Of a stretch of 64,000 nucleotides of DNA, positions 1 to 11,289 are shown one piece after another. Each line of letters starts with the position of its first letter. Within the stretch, counting starts at the first letter, position 1. The position numbers were made by a program, and so were the translations under genes. The notes under the pieces were generated by a model. It was given only the letters and a program-made list of their open reading frames with translations, was not told the DNA's origin and did no database searches. The stretch lies in the NCBI RefSeq assembly GCF_051622035.1, contig NC_135355.1, positions 42,015,486 to 42,079,485 of the forward strand, written 5' to 3'. The stretch comes from Arctopsyche grandis (taxonomy: Eukaryota; Arthropoda; Insecta; Trichoptera; Hydropsychidae).

Positions 1-905
1 GATCGAAACATAACATACATACATACACACGCAAATAAATAATATTTATTACACCTTGACCTCGAACTTTGAAATTCATCTTAGTATTTAAAAAAAATAT
101 TTAATAAACAGCTTGTTTTGCACTTCATAATCGTTTATTTATTAATTTAAGAAATTTCTGCATTATGTATTTGCATACATTTGCGTAACTATGTAAATTC
201 TATGGGTTAAAGCGTATCGAATACGATATGCAAAGTGCAATATAAACTTTGCCTAACGGAACTAACCCACATATGTAATTGAACTTGTATGTTTTGCCGG
301 TTTTTGAAAGGGATTTTTTTCCAACTATATGTACATACATATGTATACAATACAAAAAAAAAATTACAAAAAGACAGCAAAAAAGAAAACATCCTACTAT
401 TGTTCAATTTTACAAATTCATATTTAAATATTAGATATTTAAATTAAAATTTTACATAATTTACTTGTTTATATTTTAAAAAATGCGCATTTACACGCAA
501 TCGCTAATGCCAAAACATTAACTACATACACATTACATTGAACTGTCGAAAAAAGTAGCTTGAGGAGTGGAGTGGGAGAGCGGAAAGGCGAGGGGGGGGA
601 GTCGAAAGTAAAAAAGTGCCAAAATAAACAGAAAAATGGCGAAACAAACACAGATGTGTTTATTATTAACAGGGGACGCTCAAAAACCAATGTTTGACGA
701 ATGATATCATGCTAGGTGCGCGCGAAATTAATTCAATAACAATTTTCTTAGGCAAATTTGCCCGAGAAAATTACCTCAGAACTTTTCCAGAGCGGAAAAT
801 TTTCAAAGAAAGATTCCCCTCTAAGAACCGCATTTTAACAAATAAAAAAAATACGGTACAAAATAGAATATTTTATGAACATTTTCAAGTCAATCGAATG
901 TATAA
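1..905. other. AT-rich stretch, no gene seen
   Basis: Only short, low-complexity open frames occur here and none resembles a protein family I know. The stretch has scattered ATGT/ACAT microsatellite motifs and a purine-rich patch near 560-610. I see no splice-bounded exon. Confidence 0.6.
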
Positions 906-1705
906 TCTATATATGTATGTATGTATATAAATCAATGTTTGTCTGCTGTCTGTCTGTCTCGAATAGGCTCCTAAACTACTGAAACTAAACCGAGTACGAT
1001 GGAACTTTCAGGATTTGTTGTATGTACATATGTCCTGGAAGATTACTGAGAACAAAAAACGGGAAAACACCTCTTTATAATAATATTCGTAATAACGATT
1101 TTATCTATGCGAAAGAATGAAGTGTGTAGTTAAGGAAATGTGTACGTTGGTAACCAACTTGCGCGCACGCATGCCAACGTACAAATACATTACGTAACAC
1201 TCATACCAACCTGACATTACGTACCACTCATAACAATCCTACATACATATGTATATAAATTAATGTTTGTCTGTCTGTCACGTATGCGTTCCTATACTTT
1301 ACTATAATTTAATTTGATTATTAAGTATTAATTTGAAACTGTAACATTCACTTATCGAAACGCATCGAGAAACGGGAACGGGAACGGGAATTGCATGCGT
1401 TATTGTACGATCGAACTTTCAGGATTTAATGTATGCATGTCCGGGAAGCTTACTGTGAAAAAAATCGGCCAAAAACAGGAACGGAAACGGGAAAAACGGG
1501 AATGAGTGGCATTGCAAGGCTATAATTTCAAATGTTTTCGCGTCACGACATGCATTGCTAGGGTAAAATAAACAAATAATTGAATAATTTCAAATGTGTC
1601 GCTGCCTGCGTTTTTCCGACAAATGGAAACGGGAACGAGAACGGGAATGGGAACGGGAATAGCATGCGTTAGTATGGCATTGCAACGCATGTCGGGTTCA
1701 GCTAG
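906..1705 (+). mobile_element. Helitron-like non-autonomous element, possibly composite
   Basis: The left end begins with TC after an A (TCTATATATGTATG). The right end has the self-complementary GCATTGCAACGCATG motif and finishes CAGCTAG followed by T, matching the Helitron signature (5'-TC, 3' hairpin then CTRR, insertion between A and T). Internally there are runs of the ACGGGA-type motif and the phrase GATGGAACTTTCAGGATT, also present in the copy at 50.5 kb. A second start-like segment near 1235-1300 suggests a partial duplication or two fused copies. There is no Rep/helicase coding sequence, so any movement depended on a partner in trans. The left boundary is less certain than the right. 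Confidence 0.65.
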
Positions 1706-2194
1706 TATTATAATATATTGTAGATATGTATTTTCAACCGTAGAACTTCATCATATAATTTTAAATGAACTATGTATAAATGTGCTATGAACGGCTTGAT
1801 TAGCGGAAAACACTCGAACACACATTTATGAGTATACTAATAAAAATACATATGAATACTTCATCTGATATAGAGAACAATGATGGCGATAATCATGCAT
1901 GTCGTAAAGACGAAGATGCGGAAGTAGACGATACTCCAAGATAGTCAGGTATTTCAGATAGTCGACAAAAGTAGCAGGAAGAAGTAGCATGATTGATCGC
2001 ACGTGAAGAACAAAGCACACGATAAAACATAAAAGCGAACCATTATTACTTAACCGTTAAATATCGCACGTATGCAACTGCTAGGATGCTTAAGGTGGCC
2101 ATCGACGTAGCGATTTGTGTGCAGACGAATCTCTAGTAAATCATCTGTCGTAAGGCGAGGCAAGGGAAAACAAGTCTCAAAACCGCAATCAAGA
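1706..2194. other. No gene seen
   Basis: Unique-looking AT-rich DNA between a Helitron end and a MITE target duplication. Open frames are short and unrecognised. Confidence 0.5.
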
Positions 2195-2202
2195 CTAATC
2201 AG

Positions 2203-2335
2203 TAGTCACCGGAGCCTGAGGGAGCCGTGTATTGTTCAAATGTTGTAAATGCATTGTTAAAGGTTTGCCGAACCTTTTTTACAAAGGATTTACAACAATG
2301 GAACAATGAGCGGCACCTTGGCTATCCTGCCTCTA
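2203..2335 (-). mobile_element. 133-bp hAT-type MITE, copy A
   Basis: Termini are TAGTCACCGG at the left and CTGCCTCTA at the right. The flanking 8-bp duplication CTAATCAG lies at 2195-2202 and 2336-2343. The interior carries the family's paired AAAGGTTTGCCGAACCTTT-type palindrome. An 8-bp duplication is the hAT hallmark. It is oriented opposite to the copy at 7179-7311 and has the same 133-bp length. No coding capacity. Confidence 0.85.
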
Positions 2336-2687
2336 CTAATCAGTGGTACGGGGTGCAACTTAAGCTAATATACAGTGCGTAGATTCATATGTTTACGACA
2401 GACACATATGACACATATGTCCATAGATATCTCAATGATATTGTATAATATTCGTAATGTAAAAATAGAATAAACCTGTAATAAAATAAATGAGAGTGAA
2501 AAAAGTAACTTTCACTACAATACTGATATTTTTTTAAGCTGAAAGTTGCAAAGCGGCGGTAAAAAGTTGCGTTTGTATATCTAGCTGTCATCGTTTCGAT
2601 CTTACAAAAGATTCTGATGTAATTTTTATTGAACTATTTAAGGAACAATTAGCTTACTTCAATGTTACCTAACCCCCCACAAATATT

Positions 2688-3135
2688 TTATTTTATTTTT
2701 AATTTTACATAGATATACATATAACAGAAAGACTTGAGAGGAAGACCCCAATGCGCCTTCCTGGACAATTAATTACAAACAATGCAGCATTTTATTATTA
2801 CACAAATCACTGTATTTCCAGAAGCTGAAGAACACGAAATAACAATTTATTAATTTATTAATTACAGAATTAATCCATTGAGACATCTATTTTGTACATA
2901 ATTTTTACAAATTATACACACAATAAATACAGAAGATTTGTGACAACAGGAAAGATGACTTTTTGCCTATTTTAAGGAACCGTTTCAACAACGATCAGAT
3001 AAAATTGGCAAACTCTGATAAGAAATGATCGATTTGGAGTCACAAATATCCCCAAATATAACCAGCAGCATGGCGAATCGAACCCACTGATCACTTGGTG
3101 CTAAGCATACACGCTACCATTAAGCCATAATGCTA
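2688..3135 (-). mobile_element. tRNA-derived SINE, near full length
   Basis: Read on the minus strand, the 5' end has an A-box-like TGGCTTAATGG and a B-box GGGTTCGATTC about 35 bases later, so the head is tRNA-derived (RNA polymerase III promoter). The body contains a conserved segment with the motif GAAACGGTTCC, then CACGAAATA and GCAGCAT. The 3' end holds GGCGCATTGGGG, CTTCC and ACATAGATAT before a TAAAAT-type tail at the left boundary. Sister copies lie at 11335-11655, 29922-30285, 48512-48690 and 56271-56636. It is non-coding; the 3' end matches the LINE tail at 47.1 kb. Confidence 0.8.
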
Positions 3136-4051
3136 GATATATATCGTTAAAATATCAAAGCGACATATGTAAAGTAGTGGTTCAAAATTAGATCATAAAT
3201 TTTTGTCGGACAGGAAATCACTGAACTGACAGAGTGAAGCAAATAATAGAATACAAAAAAATATTCCAAAATACAGTAGGCTCTGTCGTGGAAGGATACC
3301 CTACGAGGTATTCGCCTTCGGATAAATTTCTGCGTGAATGTCCACCTTTATCTCAAAGCCTACATTATATCACAATATGTATCGATGACCCGATTTAAAA
3401 TTATAATCATAAGAAAATTTCAAGTTTGACGACCCCTATAAAGCAAGTGCAGCTCAACGGCAAAATAAATGTAAATAAAAAACTGGAATAAATTACAATA
3501 CCGTCCAAAGAAAGTGGATCGGTAGGCTTTTGAGGAGGATCTGAAAAGTATAACGCTGTCCAACTTTAATATGTTAATCGGTGAATATTTTACACGGGCA
3601 CACTTATCGGATAAAATAGTTATATATATGTATATAAGTACGTATACATATGTATTATAGTTTGAAACGAGAAAATACTGTCGTAAAGCTCGCGTTTTAT
3701 TATTAATTATGTATAATGAAGGAACGCCGCTTTTCAACATAAATTCAACGCAAAAGCTTATTTATAATAATAAATTATTTATATTTAACAGGTAAGGTAC
3801 TTTTTAACGAGGGTTTGCATCACAAATGACGTTTCCTTTGCATACCTTGCTGACATATGTATGTATGTATGTAAATAGTAAAAATTGTAATTGAATACGG
3901 AATAGCCTTATAAGGAAACGCAACTCTAAACTATAAAATCAAGAGGAAATGATTCATATTATTCAGAAGAGTCCAATCTTAAGAACACGCTGTAAATCAA
4001 CTCACTAAATAGTCGTTCGTATGCCACCTTATATATGTATATATGTATATA
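3136..4051. other. No gene seen; AT-rich spacer
   Basis: Contains a TATG microsatellite near 3856-3872 and unrecognised AT-rich DNA. The longest open frame here (106 codons, minus strand, 3420-3740) has biased low-complexity composition and no family resemblance. Confidence 0.5.
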
Positions 4052-4250
4052 CTAGTTGTTTTACCCGGCTTCGCTCAGAATTTGTAATATAAACAGCTTA
4101 AACAAGGCAAATCTAATAGTAAATATTCATTTGTCTTTTTATTAAATTTATTTGAATCGAAAAAAATATAATATTCAACCAATTGAATTGTCGTCGTAGA
4201 AACTTTGTTTGGTTTTCGAAGTTCCTAACCAAAGATACTTACATCCATAC
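4052..4250 (-). mobile_element. Helitron 3' end fragment
   Basis: The minus-strand 3' terminus reads AGCGAAGCCGGGTAAAACAA then CTAG before T, the same terminus as the intact Helitron ending at 35525. The element extends to higher coordinates but its TC start is not visible, so the upper boundary is approximate. No coding sequence. Confidence 0.6.
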
Positions 4251-4755
4251 ATACATATATACATACTTACATTATTTCGAAATTATATAGAAGAAATATG
4301 ATACAGTCACTAGCGCGAGTTATCTGTAAAGTATCGTAGATTTTTAATGCGCACTTCATTCATTTTGGGATGCTCTATATTTTTTCTGTTGTGAAAGTAA
4401 CTTATCAACCACCCGCATTTGATATTTAAATGCTGAGCTAATTAAAACAGTGGATTTGTAATTTTTCAAATTATCAATTATTTGTATTTATCTATTGCAG
4501 GTTTTATTGCTTGTTATTTTTTTTAAATTAACAGATATTAAATTATACCTATAGTAACATAATATTTTTTACGTGTTTTTTTTTTTTGTTTAGTAATCTA
4601 ATTATAACTTTTTTTCAATTGCTGTTTTTTTAAGGTTACCATTTATCGGCCCGGCAAAAATAATACCCCTCTCTAAAATAGCTCGCACGACAGCTTCGAT
4701 TTTCGCCTGGCAAATCAAACGTCAAATGAGTTGCCAGTAACAAAACTAAATACCG

Positions 4756-4811
4756 ACCCTAACAACCTTAAATGAATAGGGCCAACCCTATTCATTTAAG
4801 GTTGTTAGGGT
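4756..4811. repeat. Perfect 26-bp palindrome arms, 4-base loop
   Basis: Left arm begins ACCCTAACAACC and right arm ends GGTTGTTAGGGT. Every one of the 26 positions pairs. Single strands would form a strong hairpin. Confidence 0.95.
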
Positions 4812-4812
4812 C

Positions 4813-4837
4813 AACCTAACCTAACCTAACCTAACCC
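4813..4837 (-). repeat. Interstitial (TTAGG)n-type tract
   Basis: Five consecutive AACCT-type units (the last is AACCC). Their complement is TTAGG, the ancestral arthropod telomere repeat. It is short, so chance or transposon-internal origin is possible. Smaller TTAGG-like pieces occur near 18440-18465 and 20550-20565. Confidence 0.7.
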
Positions 4838-5287
4838 TTAAATAAATAAGTGTTGGCTGCTGAGATATTACGATTACCCAGTGAAAATGTAACTGGGTAT
4901 GATTTCACTGAAACGTCAAATTTTATTCTTGTTACTGGCAACCCGTTTGACGTTTGATTTGCCGGGTGAACGCCGATTCTGTCGTGCGAGCAATTTAAGA
5001 GATGTTAATTTGATATTTGTCGTGTTATTTATGTTACAGCCGTGCCAAAAATATTATCTCATTTTTTTAATTAATTAAAAAAAATATATATTTTTTAATA
5101 ATAAATTATTTTTAAATTGTACATTTATATTTTTAAATGATATACTAATAATATTTCTTTTAATTCACACAAATTTTATGAAATGCTTACGATCAATGCG
5201 CATTTGTTTTATAAAAAGCGCATTTAAATTGTCCCCTTATCAAATTATTACTACCCACTAGGTTTTCACCCTAACAAGGTCTACGGG

Positions 5288-5956
5288 TGATAAATCGTTT
5301 ATTTTATCGAGGTAAGTCAGTTATCAATAGAATTTTTGTTATTAATCCACAAGAATAGTCGAAATACGATTTTTCCAAGTGGAATTTTATTTAATTCTCA
5401 AATAAAGACAATTTAATATATTATCCCTATTAATTCAATTCAGATTCATGTAAATACGAGTAAATACTAGTACGAGCTTTTTAGCTCGCAATTTTACCGA
5501 TTTAAAATTCAGCACACTTCCAATTAACCCTTTTAAACGAAAACAAAAAATAGTGTGGCCAGAAAACTATTTCAATAGAAAAACTCAATATAAAATAGTA
5601 TTGACAGTGGGAAAAAATCCCAAGTGAAAATACGTACTTTTGACTTTTGATTTGAACTGGACGACTACTTAGAGAGATTTGGAAGCTGAAAAGTACTACA
5701 AATGAAAGATAAAATACCCGACTATAGATTCCAATATTCATTTTGAACAGGAAATTGACAGATTTTGAGACATCGACCGAACAACACCAATATATAGAAA
5801 ATTCGCGCGATTTAAAAAACACATACGTATGTATATCTCCGAATCTCGAGCCAATCAACATTTTTTATTACCAGATTCGTATTTACTGGTCATAGATCTA
5901 CATATAAGAAAAGTCATATCTCGTCTCTGAACCATTTTTCGCGTCGAACAGTGTAA
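5288..5956 (-). mobile_element. Dispersed DNA element ending CACTGTTCGACA, copy 1
   Basis: On the minus strand it begins TTACACTGTTCGAC and runs through the same ~450-bp body found at 15864-16349 and 46555-47080, including GTTCGGTCGATGTCTCAAAA and TTGGGATTTTTTCCCACTGT. This copy extends further left into a module (GTTATCAATAGAATTTTTGT, TATATTATCCCTATTAATTC) shared with copy 3. The opposite terminus is not found here, so the left boundary is the limit of homology. The 119-codon open frame across it is an accident of the repeat. Confidence 0.65.
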
Positions 5957-6343
5957 TCGATTAAGCCAAGTGTCAACGCACATTTGCGTAAAATACAACT
6001 TTCCTTTTTAGAAGTGTCTCTTTCGACAATACACTAAAAAATAATACTTACTCGTATACATATGAACATAAACGAGTAACCCGAAACGTATACGGCAGTG
6101 CATTCACGTTGTGTCACAAACGTAATACGTAATAAACATACGCATTGAATACTCATGCATAATACAAAACATAATAATTATGATTCGAAACGCGTATGTA
6201 TGTACATATTTATGTACGAACATAAGGTTCGTCGTGAAGATTGCGACGATTCGCCACTTGTTCGTTCACAAATCGTGACTTTCTACCTTTTAACTTTCGA
6301 TCACAATGAAAATTCGTGAATTTTGTACGTTTATGTATGTATG

Positions 6344-7953
6344 CAGTGGCGGACTGGCCATACAAGCGAACATGCCCGATGGCATGGGGGCCCCACTATC
6401 TTTTAGAAAATATGGGCCCTCAGTAAAATTAAATAACTTTTTAACTACTTCACGTGTGTAAAAATTTATAGGATATTGCACTTTGGGACATAAAGTTTGG
6501 GTATTTCAACAAAACAAATTTCTTACGACATACACAAACAACTAATACCAGCTTTAACAGCGCAAGGATCGGTTAACTTTTTTTATTAGGCTCGAAATGT
6601 AAGTTTCAACATTTACGTGGGCCCTTTTGCCGGGCCCATTTCCAACCTCAAGATTATGTATATACCAATATCTATGTAACGACTACCTACTGAAATAAAA
6701 ATGGGAATAAACGAATTTCTGTGAATAATATAAACTGAATTGCTTAAATCAATTTTGATAGGACAATTCATTATCAACCAGCGATTTAAATTTACTTCAT
6801 ACTTTCAAAATAACATTTGATTATACATACTTCGACGATATAGTAAGATTTAAATACACAATTTTAAATAGTGGAAGAAAAATCCGGTAAACTGCCAACA
6901 GGAGTAAAATGTCACTTTCAATCAACGGGTGTTCACGAAATTTTATATATCAAGCATTAGGTTTATTATTATAGATATGAAATGTCAGTTCAATACGTCG
7001 AAAAATTTCCGAGAAAAAAATAAAAATACCTCGATCTTATAGGGTAAAAGTACTACTTCCGGTTGAGATAAAAATAATTTTATATATACGAATACATATA
7101 TAAAATAATAAAAAGATACAGAAACACACACTCAGACACACAGAGCCGCATTTTTCTATATTATGTAAACGTGATCAGTAGAGGTAGGATAGTCACAGTG
7201 CTATCCATTGTTCTATTGTTGTAAATCCTTTGTAAAAAAGGTTCGGCAAACCTTTAACAATGCATTTACAACCTTTGAACAATACGCGGCACCTTCTGGG
7301 TCCGGTGACTAGTGATCAGTGATCGATTCTGAGTTCGAATTTTCGCTTGTTGTTATTACGTACATATGTACATAGGTAAAGTGAAAAGACAATCGGTAGA
7401 AATTAAGTTAATTGATAGTTTTTTAGTGACTCAGTTTGATGGTCTATTTATTTTGTTGACCATGTGAAGATTTTTGGAAAAAATTTTTCGCCTGCGGCGC
7501 TTTTTACATAATATTTTTTTATAATGATTTTTTCAAAAATTAGTTATAAAATATGAAAAAAATAAGGGTATTTTTGAAAAAATATTATATAAAAAGCTAA
7601 AATTTTCATATTTTATAACTTAATAGGGGGTATGCAAAGAATATTTTCCATTTTTATTCCGATATAAAAAAGATTTTTTAAAAAAATATTCAATTTTGCA
7701 TTCTTACCTAGGACAAGGGTTAAAACTAAATATACAATGTAATTTATGGATCTATGGGCTTTTGCCATTTTTCTTGTACCTAAATTTGTTTATTCCATTT
7801 TTTAAAATTCCATTTATTTTTTACCCTTGATTTTTAGCGTGATGGAAAGAAGACAATTTTGTTATATGGGGGGGAGGGGGGACAAATTTTTGTAACCCCG
7901 GGGGCCCCCTTTGACTCCTGGCATGCACTGATTTCAGTCCCAGTCCGCCACTG
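6344..7953. mobile_element. 1.6-kb non-autonomous hAT element, copy 1
   Basis: Termini are CAGTGGCGGACTGG at the left and CCAGTCCGCCACTG at the right, perfect 14-bp inverted repeats. The flanking 8-bp duplication TATGTATG sits at 6336-6343 and 7954-7961. CAGTGG-type ends with 8-bp duplications indicate hAT. A GGGCCC-rich segment lies just inside each end. The interior is AT-rich with no transposase frame, so this is a deletion derivative or a long MITE. It carries a second, smaller MITE at 7179-7311. A near-identical copy is at 42808-45114. Confidence 0.85.
7179..7311 (+). mobile_element. 133-bp hAT-type MITE, copy B, nested in hAT copy 1
   Basis: Runs from TAGAGGTAGGATAG to CCGGTGACTA with the duplication GTGATCAG at 7171-7178 and 7312-7319. 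The other hAT copy (near 44345-44375) reads GTGATCAGTGATCG uninterrupted, so the empty site is available inside this window. Confidence 0.92.
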
Positions 7954-7957
7954 TATG

Positions 7958-8029
<72 letters not shown>
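7954..8029. repeat. (TATG)n then (TA)n microsatellite
   Basis: A short TATG run followed by about 33 TA dinucleotides. It abuts the hAT end and contains its right target duplication. Confidence 0.97.
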
Positions 8030-8034
<5 letters not shown>

Positions 8035-8540
8035 GTAGGTATATAAGACTCGTGGATGTTCCAACGTATGACAGCTCTTTGGATGTTCAATTTAGATTTT
8101 GTACGTATTGAAGTTTCTATCGCGTTGCATTTGAATGCAATTCCAACTTGCATTCGACTGTCAAAGTCGTCCAAGTTTAATTATACTATATTAGTATAGT
8201 ACATAAATGTTGGCATTCAAAACAGATATAATCTATATTAATCCGTATGTAAAGCATGAACATAGAAATTTCATAAAAAACACTGGAAAGTAATTCATTA
8301 AATAATAAAATAAAAAACGGCGATTAACTAGAATACTTCATTGTGCAGTTGAGCTATACTTAAGTAATAAAAAAATCTGAAGAAAAAAACGAATAAAAAT
8401 TAAATTTCCGTTAAAATTTACTATTTCTTTACGACTAAAGGTCTATTCATATTATCGAGCACTGCACGGCAAAAGCCCACCACGGCAGCGCACGAAAAAG
8501 ACTACTTCTATTCATACTATACAGCAGCGCAGGTTATAGG

Positions 8541-8607
8541 GCTCTTCAACCAGATTTCTATTAGTTTTGATTTGTTTAATCTAAAATATACAGATCTGGT
8601 TGAAGGA
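8541..8607. mobile_element. ~67-bp palindromic MITE-like hairpin
   Basis: CTTCAACCAGAT at 8543-8554 pairs with ATCTGGTTGAAG at 8594-8605, with extra paired bases on both sides. The AT-rich loop is about 40 bases. Preceded by TATAGGG, a common hAT-like end. No duplication is obvious. Confidence 0.5.
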
Positions 8608-8859
8608 TTGTTTAATTTGGTATCATAACATGTTATAAATATTATTATATTTGTTTCTGATAATTTGTTTTATATTTGTGCTTATTTTGTATATATTTAA
8701 TTGTGTTTTATTTTATTTTAATCTAATTGTATACTTTTTTCATTTTCGCTTCGACATAGTAACGACTTGGAACTACTCTGTAATGTCACTATTTATTTAT
8801 TTATATAGCAAACTGCTAATGAATATATCACAAAATAACAACTAAAATTAAAACTATAA

Positions 8860-9395
8860 AATAATACAATTAACAAAAAAAAACTGTAATTAGTAGCTGA
8901 AACATAAAATTATAAAATTATAATGCCAAATATTGCATTTATTAACTTATATAATTACATCATCTTCCACAAACGTATCCATTAACACCCTTCAAGAAAG
9001 CACCAATGTTATTAGCACTTCTTATACTCTCAGTAAGGGCATTATAGATTTGAACACCTCTGTGAAAAACACCTCCTGCAGTTCTTGCTGTCTTAACTTT
9101 GCCTATAATTAATTTATTCCTATTTCTAGTTTTATAATTACATATGTAAGTCTCTATTCCTAACTATGTAATTATTAAAATATTTGGGTAAGAGATTCTT
9201 ATCTAGCTCATATATAAATTTTAAAGTGCTTAATTTAATACTATTTCTAATATCCAACCATTTCAATTCATCTAGCATACTTCTAACATTCTTACGTTTC
9301 CTCAAATTCAAAATTGCACGCATTGCTCTATTCTGCACTTTCTGCAGTTTATCACTACACAATCCAATAAATAGATTGGCAAAATTGTATTAAAT
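8860..9395 (-). pseudogene. 5'-truncated LINE, C-terminal reverse transcriptase ORF fragment
   Basis: Minus-strand translation gives LQKVQNRAMRAILNL, SMLDELKWLDIRNSIKLSTL and YELDKNLLPKYF. This is the pattern of the region downstream of the reverse transcriptase domain in CR1/L2/Jockey-like non-LTR retrotransposons (QxxQNRAxRxIL, LxWLxIxxR). Homologous-looking sequence continues to about 8985 (GGVFHRGVQIYNALTESIRS, GAFLKG) after frame breaks. The reverse transcriptase domain itself is absent, so it is a dead 5'-truncated copy. Clade assignment is tentative. Confidence 0.7.
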
Positions 9396-9494
9396 AAATA
9401 AATAATAAATAATGTGAATGTGCTGTTTTCGAGCAGTTGCCGGTCTGTGCTGTGCCAGTATAAACAGACCTTAAAAATTTGACACATATCGTGC

Positions 9495-9497
<3 letters not shown>

Positions 9498-9529
<32 letters not shown>
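9498..9529. repeat. (CA)16 microsatellite
   Basis: Uninterrupted CA dinucleotides; they give the valine/cysteine-rich open frames on the minus strand, which are not genes. Confidence 0.98.
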
Positions 9530-9533
<4 letters not shown>

Positions 9534-10246
9534 GTTTCGTTACCATTCTCGTAACCGCCCAGTAATGTTCACTTAAAAATCGGCATTCTTATCGATTTAA
9601 GCACATTTACAATATGAAAAGCATAGTCAAATGAAAATAAACCTCATCAAATTTTAAACAAAGACAATTAGAAAGCCGTATATATGTAGATAGTTTGCAA
9701 TTTGGAAACCGCGCTTTTGAATTATTCGCCATTGTTTCGACGATAAAACAATGATGAATGACCTAGTGGTGCGTAGTACTCTAGATTCCGTTATATGTAT
9801 GTAAAGAGTTATGATAGCAAACTCACAAGTATAAACGCACAAAGCAAGTAACATCGCCGTGAAGTGCGACGTGCACTCTTGTGCGAAAATTGCGAAACGC
9901 GACGAATTCGAATCCTTTGTGGGTGAATTTCGACATTCGCGTCTACACATTTCGAATTTCTATGAATGCCTTTTGGTCGTAGATGGGACCGACTTTACGA
10001 CACAACAGACAGAGAGAGCCGGCGGGAAGCCGGGACGAGACCAGGCGGACCGGTCGATCCACAAACCACTTATTTCATACACGAATTATTTGTCAAAATC
10101 TACTTAAGTGAGGTACAAGTGACGAAAAGTGTATCAGGTTGATGTGCAAGTACGGTAACGAACTGTTGAAAGTTGACAAAGTGGTCATCCACGGATAGTT
10201 TTGTCGGCAGATTAATCTCTCGTAGAGTTTCCGCATTGTCTCTACC
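9530..10246. other. Moderately GC-rich unique stretch, no gene proven
   Basis: About 9850-10060 is less AT-rich than its surroundings, with several CpGs. An 82-codon plus-strand frame (9859-10107) and a 98-codon minus-strand frame (9654-9950) cross it; neither resembles a known family. A regulatory or exon role cannot be excluded. Confidence 0.35.
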
Positions 10247-10372
10247 TAGGGCTTCCGAGCCGCCTTTTTGACCATTTTTCAAAAAACCAAAAATCGGCTT
10301 TTTTGGATCGATCAACCGGCTTTTTAAGGTTTTCTTTAATTAAGGTTTTTTTTCCTCAAAACTAACAATTAT

Positions 10373-10640
10373 ATATTTATTTATTTCATATACTTGGGGG
10401 AGGCGGCAAAGCCGATAGACCCAAGGGGTTTGATCATAGATATTTTATCAAATTAAATGAGAAAAATAAAATACATTAAAAAAAGACAATATTAAAATAA
10501 AAATAAGAGAGCAAAAGAGTAAACATAAAAAAAAAAACAGAAATACGATTTTGGGAAAGAACAATTACAGAAATCCTTTAGTTTTAAAAAACTATCAAGC
10601 TTATTCTTAAAAATATTAAGGTTATCAGTGGTTACCATAT
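10373..10640 (-). pseudogene. LINE 3' end with 7-bp target duplication (first insertion)
   Basis: Minus strand encodes VTTDNLNIFKNKLDSFLKL, the C-terminal phrase of CR1/L2-like LINE ORF2 proteins. It is followed by a 3' UTR ending in CCCTTGGGTC, GGCTTTGCCGCCTCC. It is bracketed by CAATTAT at 10366-10372 and 10641-10647, the duplication produced by target-primed reverse transcription. Severely 5'-truncated and inactive. Confidence 0.75.
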
Positions 10641-10895
10641 CAATTATGAATTTCAAATTTCTATGAAAGATCAAAAAAAATATATATATTCAAACTCCCT
10701 TAGGGAATATGCGTATCTTTCTTTGAACAACAAATAAAAGGACAGCACTTAGCGGTGGCTTTGAGATTTGTTTTTGCGCGCTCAGGTATAAAAGTATAGA
10801 AAACGTTATTGTAAGTTGTTATGAATTCGTTTCCAAAAATTCAAAGGGTTGCTGTTTTAAGCTAAAACAGATGTGTAAAATTAACTTTGAAAGAT

Positions 10896-11289
10896 TTAAC
10901 ATAATATTTATTTAACATAGTTGGGAGAGGCGACAAAGCCGATCGACCCAAGGGGTTTGATTTATACATATTATATCAATTTATACATATTTTTAAATTA
11001 AATGAGAAAAAAAGTAAACAAGAAACAGAAATAAGATATTGGAAAATAAGAAATCCTTTAAGTTTAAGAAATACATCAAGCTTATTCTTAAAAATAAAAA
11101 GTAATAAGGTTGTCAGAAATTACAATATCATTAGGAAGACTATTCCAAACTGAAACCACTCTGTTTGAAAAGAAGGAATCTCTAATCAATTTATTAGATT
11201 TTTCTTTTTGGAGTGTAAGCGAGAAATAGAATAGAATAGAATAGAGAATATAAATAGAAATAGAAAATAGTCTTTTGGAGTCTAAGCGA
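10896..11289 (-). pseudogene. LINE 3' end with 7-bp target duplication (second insertion)
   Basis: Minus strand encodes RDSFFSNRVVSVWNSLPNDI then, after a frame slip, LKDFL. FFSNRVVxVWNSLP is a conserved motif near the C terminus of CR1/L2-like LINEs. The 3' UTR matches the first insertion (CCCTTGGGTCGATCGGCTTT). Bracketed by GAAAGAT at 10889-10895 and 11290-11296. This is the same LINE family landing twice in one host element. Confidence 0.78.

Larger units (their letters stand above)
4671..5001. mobile_element. Foldback-like element with ~70-bp inverted repeats, internal perfect palindrome and TTAGG tract
   Basis: The outer arms (about 4671-4744 and 4930-5001) share GCTCGCACGACAG, GGCAAATCAAACGTCAAA and GTTGCCAGTAACAA in inverted orientation. 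Inside is a perfect 26-bp inverted repeat (4756-4781 against 4786-4811) with a 4-base spacer. It is followed at 4813-4837 by about five AACCT units, the complement of the insect telomere repeat TTAGG. Weaker arm similarity continues outside these limits. No open frame of note. The arms suggest a MITE or foldback element; I cannot assign a superfamily. Confidence 0.75.

Noticed and set aside
5502..5861. 119-codon frame on the minus strand, partly repeated at 15960-16214 and 46662-46856
   Set aside because: The frame recurs only because the DNA element recurs; indels and stops differ among copies and there is no domain.
7821..8174. 117-codon minus-strand frame with long Tyr-Ile repeats
   Set aside because: It is translation of a (TA)n microsatellite joined to a hAT terminus; no coding character.
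9355..9546. Val-Cys-rich frames
   Set aside because: Translation of the (CA)n repeat.
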